From contig JACRLI010000015.1 in assembly GCA_016235265.1 (NCBI GenBank), positions 463,391-527,390 on the forward strand: DNA of 64,000 nucleotides. Direction: 5' to 3'. The position numbers and the translations under genes are program-made. How positions within the stretch are numbered: the first letter of the stretch is position 1; every line of letters begins with the position of its first letter. The DNA comes from Candidatus Eisenbacteria bacterium (lineage in GTDB: Bacteria; Eisenbacteria; RBG-16-71-46; JACRLI01). Below are positions 17,740 to 25,022 of the stretch, in pieces. Below the pieces are notes generated by a model that was not told the origin of the DNA, searched no databases, and was given only the letters and a program-made list of their open reading frames with translations.

Positions 17740-18560
17740 CACAGGCGGGACCGCTTTCCTGGAAGCGAAAGGGCCCTGCGAGAGATCGCGCTCGAGTCGC
17801 GGCTTGCCGCGCATGTGGCGCGAGTCTGCGAAGGCCGAAACCGGGCGTGCTGCCTGCGGATCAAGTCGGCGCGAGCGGCGCGACGGTTCCCGGCGCTGCT
17901 GGAGGCCCTGGAGGATGGCAGACTTCATCTGAGCGGCCTGGTCCTTCTCGTTCCCTACCTCGAGTCCGGGAATGTGAGGGTATTGATCGAGGAGGCCGCC
18001 GGTCGAAGCAAGAAGGAAGTCCAGCGCCTGCTTGGTGCGCGCTTTCCCACGCCGGATTCGCAGGGTTTCCCAGGAGCGTTGCTATCCATGCAGAATCTCG
18101 TATCCGTTCCGGAACGGGTGGAACACCAACAACTGATGGATGTCGCACCGGCTCCCGGGCAGGGCGAGGCGCCCGGCGCAGTGCTGGTTGCCGCCTCGGA
18201 GATCCCGGCGGTTGCCGCTCCGGATGCCTCGGCGGAGGCCACGGCGCCCTGCGCGGCACGCGCGCGCGCAGGCGGCCGCCGCTCCTCCGGACGAGCCCGG
18301 CATCCCGCTCGATTCCCGCGCACGTGCGGCGTGTGGTGTGGGAGCGCGACGGCGGGCGGTGTGCTTTCGTGAGCGCGAAGGGCAGGCGTTGCTCGGCGCG
18401 GGAACTCCTGGAGTTTGACCACGCAGAGCCGGCGGCCCGCGGCGGAGAGTCCACGGTCGAGAACGTGAGGCTACGGTGCCGCGCGCACAATCAACTGGAG
18501 GCGGAGCGGGTCTTCGGACCCGGATTCATGGAGAGCAGGCGGGTGAGCGCACAGAGCCAG
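17740..18560 (+). pseudogene. Decayed HNH endonuclease (DUF222/HNH type)
   Basis: Two pieces of one family occur in order but in different frames. The N-terminal part (about 17770-18060) reads RIKSARAARRFPALLEAL, then LEDGRLHLSGLVLLVPYL and RSKKEVQRLLGARF. The C-terminal part (18303-18550) reads SRSIPAHVRRVVWERDGG, then the HNH core LLEFDHAEPAARGG, VRLRCRAHNQLEAERVFG. Family members have about 30 extra residues between the HVARV-like and RIK-like parts and a long central segment; both are missing here. No start codon is found, since a stop lies at 17737. So this is a relic with deletions and a frameshift. Such genes are often scattered in multiple copies and may be mobile. Confidence 0.75.
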
Positions 18561-18750
18561 CGTGGTGCGCGCGGGGCGCAGCCGCCCCCCGCAGGCGGTC
18601 ATGCCCGGGAGGTCAGGCTGGCCCTCCGCCACCCGGGTTGCCGGCGCGAAGAGGCTCGAAACGTGGCGGCATCGGCGGAATCTCTTCCCCCGCGAGATTC
18701 GGAATCTGTCCCTCTCGGAGAGCCGGGAGACTCCCCTTGCGGGTAGCCCC

Positions 18751-20112
18751 TCACTCCTCCACCAGCACCCGGATCAGGCGTTCCTCCCATTCACGGGCAT
18801 CGCTGTGCGTTTCAGGGAAGCGATTGCGGAGGCTGATCACAACGTAGGCGCGTTCGGAATCGGGCTGGACGATGGCGGCCAGGGCGTCCACGCCGTCCAT
18901 GCTCCCGGTCTTGGCGCGCAGCCAGCCCGCGGGCAGCGCGCTCCAGGGGTCGGCGGTGAAGCGGCGGATCAGTGTGCCGCGCTGGCCGGGGCGGGCGAGA
19001 CCGTCCAGCAGCGCCTGCATTCCTTGCTCGCCGTCGCGGGCGCGGGTCCAGGCGTCGGTGAGGACGCGGGCCAGGGCGTCGGCGGTAGCGAGATTGAGCC
19101 TCGAGAGGCCGGAGCCGTCCACCAGCCGGACATCCGCAGGAACCCCCAGGCCGATCGCGGCGAGGGCGTTGCCGACGACATCCAGGCCCGACCTTGCGGA
19201 CGCCGACCGTCGCCGCGCCTCCCCCAGGTCGCGCAGCAGCATCTCCGCGCGCAGGTTCTGGCTGCGGGCGAGCATCGGGTGGTAGACGTTTCGAAGCGGC
19301 GGCCAGCGCAGTTCTCCGAACCGCGCGGTGTCGCTCTTGGGGGCATCGCACCCCGGCCGGGCCCCGCCGCGAACTTCCCGGAATGCCACTCCAGCCCTGC
19401 CCAGCGCCTCCCGGAAGCGCGCCACCGCGTACGACCCGGGCGAGTGGACGGCCGCCCTCTGGCCTGCCTGCCTTTCCTCGGTGTTGTCGTCCAGCGCCAG
19501 TGCGGTGACCGGTGCGGCATACCACTCGTCGAGGTCGTCCCACTGCCACCCGGCGCCGAGCGAATCGGCCCGGTAGAGTGAGTTCTCCACCCTGATCTCG
19601 CCCACCAGGGAGTCCACGCCCCAGTCGCGCACCATGCGAGCCAGCGAATCCAGCGCCGACACCCCCGGAGCCGGGTCGGGATCCAGCGAGTCGCCGCGGG
19701 CGCGGGAGAACAGGCCGGGAGCCCCCCCACCGAAGAGCGCGAAGATCCCGTCCAGGGATGCGGACCCGGCCCGACGCTGGCAGTCGCACACCCAGCCGGT
19801 TGCAAAGGTGGTGTCCTGCGGCAGGACGTGCGCCGCCGTCCACGCCGTGAACAGTTTCGCCGTGGAGGCGGGCAGCAGGCGCAGCGTGGCCTCCGCCTCG
19901 AACGCGGCGTCGTCATCCGTTTCGCCCAGCGGGCGGACCACCACCGCCCAGTTCCCTCCACCGGCGGAGCCCGCCTCCCACACCTTGCGCAGTTCCTTGC
20001 GCGGGTTGCGTGCGTCTGCGGGGGCGGGCATGAGGACAGCCACGACGGCGGCCACGAGGGCAGCCATCGCAAGGCCGGCCGCAGGTGCCGGTGCGATCCG
20101 TGCGCGGGTCAT
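18751..20112 (-). CDS. dacB: D-alanyl-D-alanine carboxypeptidase/endopeptidase (PBP4, S13 family)
   Basis: 453 residues with a signal peptide (MTRARIAP, hydrophobic to A-D-A, about residue 35). The penicillin-binding motifs are S83-T-A-K86, S-G-L in DGSGLSRLN, and K401-T-G. Between the first two lies the large insertion typical of PBP4. It trims or opens peptidoglycan cross-links in the periplasm. The start was chosen at the ATG with TGGAGG six bases upstream; the frame is open for 24 codons further, but into intron sequence. Its promoter region has been replaced by an intron relic that ends 24 bases before the start. Confidence 0.92.
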   Translation of the reverse strand: MTRARIAPAPAAGLAMAALVAAVVAVLMPAPADARNPRKELRKVWEAGSAGGGNWAVVVRPLGETDDDAAFEAEATLRLLPASTAKLFTAWTAAHVLPQDTTFATGWVCDCQRRAGSASLDGIFALFGGGAPGLFSRARGDSLDPDPAPGVSALDSLARMVRDWGVDSLVGEIRVENSLYRADSLGAGWQWDDLDEWYAAPVTALALDDNTEERQAGQRAAVHSPGSYAVARFREALGRAGVAFREVRGGARPGCDAPKSDTARFGELRWPPLRNVYHPMLARSQNLRAEMLLRDLGEARRRSASARSGLDVVGNALAAIGLGVPADVRLVDGSGLSRLNLATADALARVLTDAWTRARDGEQGMQALLDGLARPGQRGTLIRRFTADPWSALPAGWLRAKTGSMDGVDALAAIVQPDSERAYVVISLRNRFPETHSDAREWEERLIRVLVEE

Positions 20113-20135
20113 GCGGCGCCTCCAGGGTCCTGACA

Positions 20136-20744
20136 ATCGGGATAGGGGGTGGCGGGTTTCCCCGCCATCCCCCTCCCACACCACCGGACATGCGGGTCCG
20201 CATCCGGCGGTTCAGAAGCTTGACGGCGTGCCATAATGGCCCGCCTGGGCACCAGCAATCGAGAAACGTCGTCAGGGCTTCCCACGCTGTGCGCGCCTCT
20301 CGGGATTCACCCTACCCGCGCGTACGAGCTCTGCTGAGCAGACATCTGGGGCATGGCCCCTTCGTGATCCTCGTTCCTGCCCTCGCTTCCGTTCGGCCCT
20401 TCGTGGTCACCCACTACTATGGCCTCGGCTGACTTCTCGCTCCGTGTCGCCACGTCGCCCTTTCAGGCATGAGGCGAGATCTCCCCAGATAAGAGCACTG
20501 GCCTTCCCCGCACGACCGCCGGATCTACGCCACCGACCTTTGGTCACGAGAGCTTCGCGGTCACTTGCCCGCTCGCCCTGATCGGCACCGCCTGCTATCC
20601 GGTTTCTGTTCGTCGGCCCGCGGTTTCGTTTCCCGCTTCCTTCAGACACTCCCTCACGGTCATGCCCTTGCGGTTCCCTTGGGTCCCTGTGACCAAGTCC
20701 CCGGGGGACTTCCACCCCCAAGTCAGTGCCCATGCTGGGCGTAC
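20136..20744 (-). mobile_element. Group II intron remnant lacking its reverse transcriptase
   Basis: Read on the minus strand, this starts GTACGCCCAGCATGGGC. It continues with intron-typical 5' sequence (GGGGGTGGAAGTCCCCCGGG, GACGAACAGAAACCG, GGGGAGATCTCGCC, GAAGTCAGCCGAGGCCATAG) and ends with a domain V hairpin, a domain VI hairpin and CCCGAT. Intact relatives carry a reverse transcriptase/maturase gene of 1.2-1.5 kb between the two parts. Here only about 200 bases remain and no reverse-transcriptase motif survives. The element lies directly behind a terminator hairpin, the known target of class C (IIC) introns. The boundaries are approximate. Confidence 0.75.
20145..20211 (-). ncRNA. Group II intron domains V and VI
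   Basis: Domain V (20180-20211) pairs ACCGCCGG with CCGGTGGT and ATGCG with CGCAT around a short loop. The lower stem contains CGC, the catalytic triad used by class IIC introns in place of AGC. Domain VI (20145-20173) pairs GGGGG...TGGCGGG with CCCGCCA-CCCCC around a GAAA loop, with one unpaired A. Confidence 0.7.
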
Positions 20745-20748
20745 AAGC

Positions 20749-20778
20749 GAGAGGGAGGGGCGCTCGCCCCTCCCTCTC
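20749..20778 (-). terminator. Terminator hairpin of the PorV/TonB-receptor operon
   Basis: A perfect 14-bp inverted repeat GAGAGGGAGGGGCG with a two-base loop lies 73 bases past the PorV-like gene stop. The T-run expected after it is interrupted: intron sequence begins four bases later. Confidence 0.7.
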
Positions 20779-20851
20779 CTGGCTCCCGACGGACGACCGG
20801 CCCGACGGGCTCCGTGGACGTGCCCGGTCCACGAGAACGTCCGAACGAACG

Positions 20852-21889
20852 CTAGAACAGGTACCGGACGCTGAATGTGTGGTTCTGGCTGAAGTAGTTC
20901 CGGACCTGCGTGAACGCGTACCCGATGTCGACGCGGTTGTCGCCCATCGGCCAGGACAGTCCCGCGCCGCCGGTGAACCCGTACAGGTAGCTGTTGTCGC
21001 TGGAGCCCGCCGTCTTGGCGTCCGAGTACGTCCAGCCGCCACGCAGGAACAGCGTGTTGCGGTAGGCGTACTCCGCCCCGAAGCGGTACTCGTCCTTGTA
21101 GAAGTTGTTGCCCACGAACGCGCCCGACAGGCTCAGCCGCTGCCCCTCGCGCGCGAACACGTTCCCGGTCGCGGCGATCTGCACCTGCGCCGGCATCTCG
21201 AAGTCGCCCGAGACGCTGCGGTAGCTGCGGCCCGTCGCGTCCGGCCGGCCGCCGGGCGGGATGAAGAACGTCTCGAGGTCGGGGCCGTCGTAGCGCATCT
21301 GGGGGCCCCAGTTCTTGAGCACCGCCGCGAGGCGCACTCCGTGCCAGTTCAGCGCGTACTGGAATCCGAGGTCGAACGCCAGGCCGTTGGCCCGCTCCTG
21401 CAGCACCGACTCGTTGATGACCGAGACGGTCCCGCCGAAGCTCACGCGGTCGGTGAAGCGCCGCGCGTACGAGAATCCCAGCACGGTGAACGTGGGCGAT
21501 GTGACCTGCCCCGTCCCCTCCGGGTTCTCCTCGTTGGTGACGATGATGCCGCCGATGTCCAGCACCTTGGCCGAGATGGCCAGGGTGCCGTTCTCATCGG
21601 TCCGGTAGAGCACGGACATGAAGTTCAGCTTCATGTCCGCGATGTACTTCATGTGCGAGACGTACGCCTCGTTGCGCTCCGAGAGCACGATGCCCGCCGG
21701 GTTCCAGAACGCCGCCTCGGCGCCCTGGACGTCGGCGATGGCCGCGCCCGCCAGCGCCCAGGTGCGCGTCCCCACCGGGATGCGCAATTCCGGGGCGCCG
21801 GCCGTGCCGATGCGGTTCTCACTCCCCGCCCACGCGGTTCCGGCAAGCGCAAGCAGGGCGACCGCCGCGAGAACTCCCTTGCGATTCAT
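20852..21889 (-). CDS. PorV/PorQ family outer-membrane protein
   Basis: 345 residues with a signal peptide (MNRKGVLA to A-W-A-G, about residue 21) and the family start 'GTAGAPELRIPVGTRTWALAGA...AFWNPAG'. The rest is alternating beta-strand sequence ending in F-S-V-R-Y-L-F, an aromatic end typical of outer-membrane barrels. In Bacteroidetes, PorV shuttles type IX secretion cargo. Here it is the third gene after a TonB receptor and a protein with a FlgD-like C-terminal domain, which supports a shared role in moving that protein to the surface. GGAGG precedes the ATG. Confidence 0.8.
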   Translation of the reverse strand: MNRKGVLAAVALLALAGTAWAGSENRIGTAGAPELRIPVGTRTWALAGAAIADVQGAEAAFWNPAGIVLSERNEAYVSHMKYIADMKLNFMSVLYRTDENGTLAISAKVLDIGGIIVTNEENPEGTGQVTSPTFTVLGFSYARRFTDRVSFGGTVSVINESVLQERANGLAFDLGFQYALNWHGVRLAAVLKNWGPQMRYDGPDLETFFIPPGGRPDATGRSYRSVSGDFEMPAQVQIAATGNVFAREGQRLSLSGAFVGNNFYKDEYRFGAEYAYRNTLFLRGGWTYSDAKTAGSSDNSYLYGFTGGAGLSWPMGDNRVDIGYAFTQVRNYFSQNHTFSVRYLF

Positions 21890-21938
21890 GGACTCAGTGC
21901 CTCCTGTCGTCCTTGAAGTCCTTGTACGCCGCCCGCGC

Positions 21939-24902
21939 CTAGAAGAAGTTGATCTTCTCGCGCTCGAGGAAGACGGCCATCCGGCCCACCGTGGTCCCGA
22001 CCCCGGGCGCGTCGACGTGATAGATGTACACGCCGCTCGCCACCGGGAGCCGGTTCTCGTTCAGCAGGTCCCAGGTCATCTCCGCCTGCGTGATGTCGTC
22101 GCGGACCAGCGTGCGGACCAGGTCGCCCGCGAGGTTGAAGATCCGGATCGTGACTTTCTTGTTGGGCAGGTGCGTGAACTTGACCTGCCGGTTGAACTGG
22201 TCCCTTTCGTAGGCCGAATGCGTGTAGTACGGGTTCGGCACCACGCGGATCTTGGTCATGTCGTTGTTGACCACCGAGCCCGGGGCGTCGGCCGGTCCCA
22301 GGTAGCGGAACCGGAACTCGTCGCGCTCGGTGGGCACCTTGAACACGTCAATGGCGATCACGTCGCCCTGCGCCGGTCCGACCCCCGCCACCTCCGGCTT
22401 CATCCAGAACGCGAACATCATGTCGATGTCGCCGTTGTTCAGGACGTCGTTGGTGTACACCGGGTCGGGCGTCTCCTTGTAGCTGGACTTCAGGATGAAC
22501 AGGTACTGCCGGCCGCCCAGCGGGGCCGCTGCCGGCGGGTCCCAGCGCGGCGGCGAGTAGTTCGAGTAGTCGTCGCCCTCGACCGCGTTCTGCACGAAGG
22601 CCACGTTGATCTGTCGCGCCGGCGTCACCGAGACGTCCCAGGCGGTGAACGGCAGGTCGCCGGTGCCCAGGAAGCCGTAGTTCGGGGTGCCGCCACGCAG
22701 GTAGCAGTAACCCTTCTGGCCGTGGCCCGGGTCGAACCGGAGCTCCACCGGAACCAGGTCGCTGGAACCCAGGGTGGTCCCGAAGAAGTTCGCGGCGATG
22801 TCCAGCGCACCGCCCAGCATCGGACCGCCGTTGCCGGCGTCCACGTACGGGTTGGTGCCGTCGGGCGAGTAGGTCGCGCTCTTGATCGGGTAGGTCGGCG
22901 AGGTGACGCGCACCTCGAAGTTGGACAGCGCCCGGTCGTCGTGGAGCGTGCCGACAAAGTCGGACTGGCTGTCCACGACCACCGTGCCGGTGTTGAGGTC
23001 CTTGACCCGCCACAGCAGGCCCCCGCTCTCCTCATCGATAAAGAAGCGCACCGCGTACTCGTGGCCGGTGGCGCTGTCGGGGTGGAAGAAGTCCACGTCC
23101 ACCCGGGCTTCGCATTCGCCCGAGTCGTGATCGGCCACCACGCTCCAGATGCGCGTGTCGGAGGCGGGCACGAACGTCACGGCCTGGTTCGAGGCGTCGT
23201 TCTCCAGGGTCTCCGTGATGTAGCCCTGCAACTTGTTCAGCTTCTCGTCCACGTACTTCTTGGCGTAATTCGCCTCGTAGTTGTAGGCGGTGACCGAGAA
23301 GTAGTAGGGCTTGTTGTTCACGATCCGCGTGCCGGTGATGCCGTCGGTCGTGGTCGTGTAGTGGAACCGCAGCCCGGTGTTGCTGCCGTTCTGCAGCAAC
23401 TCGCGCTGCAGGCCGTTGGCGGCGACGTTGAACTGCTCGTTGTAGATGTACTGCACCGTGTCGCCCAGGTCGAAGGTCGCGAGCTTCGTCCACGGACCGG
23501 CGGGGGTGGGACCCTGCCACACGTTGAAGCCCTCGAAGTAGTACTCCTTGGTCACGGTCTCGCCGGTGTTCTTGTCGCGGTAGACCTTCTTCTGGTAGTC
23601 GCCCACGGAGTTGGGCTTCCAGAAGACGTCAATGGCGTTGGCCAGCGAGCGCACCGCCACGATGGGCGCGGGTGGCGGGCTGGCCAGGTCGAAGTTGGCG
23701 TCGAAGGCGAGCTGGGCATCCAGGTCGATCAGCTTCATCACGGTGATGCTCGACTTGTAGCTGCCCCCGCGCCCGATGACCACGCCGCCGACGACCTCCT
23801 GCGTGTCGCCCGGGGCCATGTTGAACGGGCCGCTGCTCAACATCAGGCGGCGGTCCGCCGGGTCGCTGTCCAGGAAGCCGGTCCCCGCCACCGGGTCGCC
23901 GCTCACGTCGAACTTGGTCGGCAGACCGGTGGTGGGATCGATCAGGTCCAGCCCGTCCCGCGTGAGGCCCTGCATGTAGTTGTAGGTCTGCTGCGGGTTC
24001 TGCGGATCGGTGCCGTTGACGTAGTGATTGAAGGAAGTCATCGGCAGCCGGTTCCCGGTGGTCTTGTCCAGCGGGCCCTGGAAGAAGTCGTAGCCCACCG
24101 CGGGCGGCCCGACCCCGTAGTTCGCGTCGTTGTTGCTGCCGTTGTAGCAGAACCCGACGGAGAGCGAGGTGTCGCAGCCCACCACGTCGTCGTTGGCGTC
24201 ACCCAGGTCGGGGTCGGACCACATCGAGACGTAGGCGTCGCGAAGCTGGTTGCCGCCCTTGTTGATGAGCTTCCACTTGATGAAGATCACGTTGTTGAGC
24301 GATCCCTTGCGCGAGAACGCGAACACCGTCTGCTGGATCTCCAGGCCCAGCGAGGACGAGTCCCCGATTCCCGCGGTGCCGGCGCGGTTGGTGGCCGACA
24401 GGCGCGAGCGGTCGTTGAACACCGACCACAGCGTCTGGTCTCCCAGCACCGCCGGGTTGCCCAGCGAGTCCAGCGGCGCCCCCAGGCTGGAGGGCCAGTT
24501 CAGGTAGTCCGGGTTGCTCTCCCGGGTGTCACCCCGGCTGATCTTGTAGGTCTTGAAGGTGGCGTTGTCGGTGGCCGACGTGTCGTTCACCATCGGGCCC
24601 GGGCCCCACTGCGTGGAGTACTCGCCCACCTTGATGACCGGCGTCTCGGAGGTGCCGATCTTCGCACCGACCCACAGCCCCGCCGCGTACACGGCGGTCT
24701 TGCCGCTGCCCTTGGGCCACTCCAGGCCCGACACGCCGTGGATGAGGTCGTAGGCGTACGAGTTGTGGTTGGTCACGAAGCAGCTGATGCTGTTCGCGTC
24801 GATCCGCTGCGTGTTGTCGATGATGGCATGCGCCGGGGCCGAAAGCAGGAAAGCGGCGGCCATCGCCGCGGCCCACCCCGCTCCGAACCTTCCTCGGTTC
24901 AT
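21939..24902 (-). CDS. Large secreted protein with FlgD-like/T9SS-type C-terminal domain
   Basis: 987 residues. A signal peptide (to A-H-A, about residue 26) is followed by a long extracellular region without catalytic motifs I recognise. It includes fibronectin-like beta segments (around residues 405-560, with VRSLANAIDVFWKPN) and many Asp/Asn/Gly turns. The last 100 residues form the module RVVPNPYYTHSAYERDQ, then KVTIRIFNLAGDLVRTL and LPVASGVYIYHVDAPG, close to FlgD-like Ig and type IX sorting domains. GGAG precedes the ATG. It lies between the TonB receptor and the PorV-like gene, 49 bases from the latter. The function is unknown; a surface-exposed substrate-binding partner of the receptor is possible. 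Confidence 0.75.
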   Translation of the reverse strand: MNRGRFGAGWAAAMAAAFLLSAPAHAIIDNTQRIDANSISCFVTNHNSYAYDLIHGVSGLEWPKGSGKTAVYAAGLWVGAKIGTSETPVIKVGEYSTQWGPGPMVNDTSATDNATFKTYKISRGDTRESNPDYLNWPSSLGAPLDSLGNPAVLGDQTLWSVFNDRSRLSATNRAGTAGIGDSSSLGLEIQQTVFAFSRKGSLNNVIFIKWKLINKGGNQLRDAYVSMWSDPDLGDANDDVVGCDTSLSVGFCYNGSNNDANYGVGPPAVGYDFFQGPLDKTTGNRLPMTSFNHYVNGTDPQNPQQTYNYMQGLTRDGLDLIDPTTGLPTKFDVSGDPVAGTGFLDSDPADRRLMLSSGPFNMAPGDTQEVVGGVVIGRGGSYKSSITVMKLIDLDAQLAFDANFDLASPPPAPIVAVRSLANAIDVFWKPNSVGDYQKKVYRDKNTGETVTKEYYFEGFNVWQGPTPAGPWTKLATFDLGDTVQYIYNEQFNVAANGLQRELLQNGSNTGLRFHYTTTTDGITGTRIVNNKPYYFSVTAYNYEANYAKKYVDEKLNKLQGYITETLENDASNQAVTFVPASDTRIWSVVADHDSGECEARVDVDFFHPDSATGHEYAVRFFIDEESGGLLWRVKDLNTGTVVVDSQSDFVGTLHDDRALSNFEVRVTSPTYPIKSATYSPDGTNPYVDAGNGGPMLGGALDIAANFFGTTLGSSDLVPVELRFDPGHGQKGYCYLRGGTPNYGFLGTGDLPFTAWDVSVTPARQINVAFVQNAVEGDDYSNYSPPRWDPPAAAPLGGRQYLFILKSSYKETPDPVYTNDVLNNGDIDMMFAFWMKPEVAGVGPAQGDVIAIDVFKVPTERDEFRFRYLGPADAPGSVVNNDMTKIRVVPNPYYTHSAYERDQFNRQVKFTHLPNKKVTIRIFNLAGDLVRTLVRDDITQAEMTWDLLNENRLPVASGVYIYHVDAPGVGTTVGRMAVFLEREKINFF

Positions 24903-24948
24903 GGCTCTCTCCTTCGATGACTGCGACGTCGTGTCGCCCTGCTCGAGG

Positions 24949-24986
24949 CCGGTCTCCTGGATCCCTTCAGGATCCCGGGGGACCGG
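24949..24986 (-). promoter_or_regulatory. Intergenic stem-loop inside the TonB-receptor operon
   Basis: A 16-bp stem with one bulged C and a five-base loop lies in the 120-base gap between the receptor stop and the next start. Its ends are CCGGTC and GACCGG, and GGATCC sits on both sides of the loop. No U-run follows. It may stabilise the receptor mRNA 3' end or reduce read-through. Confidence 0.45.
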
Positions 24987-25022
24987 CGCGTCTACGCTCC
25001 AACCGGTTCCGTCGCGGCTGGC

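Noticed and set aside
14551-17928. A 1125-codon open frame on the minus strand
   Set aside because: It runs antisense through gdhA and then out of frame into the rhomboid gene. Its translation is His/Arg/Gly-rich, without family motifs. High GC makes long antisense frames common here.
20565-20874. Small frames with PWVPVTKSPGDFHPQVSAHAG
   Set aside because: This peptide is widely annotated as a hypothetical protein, but it is the antisense reading of a group II intron 5' region, which fits the intron relic found here.
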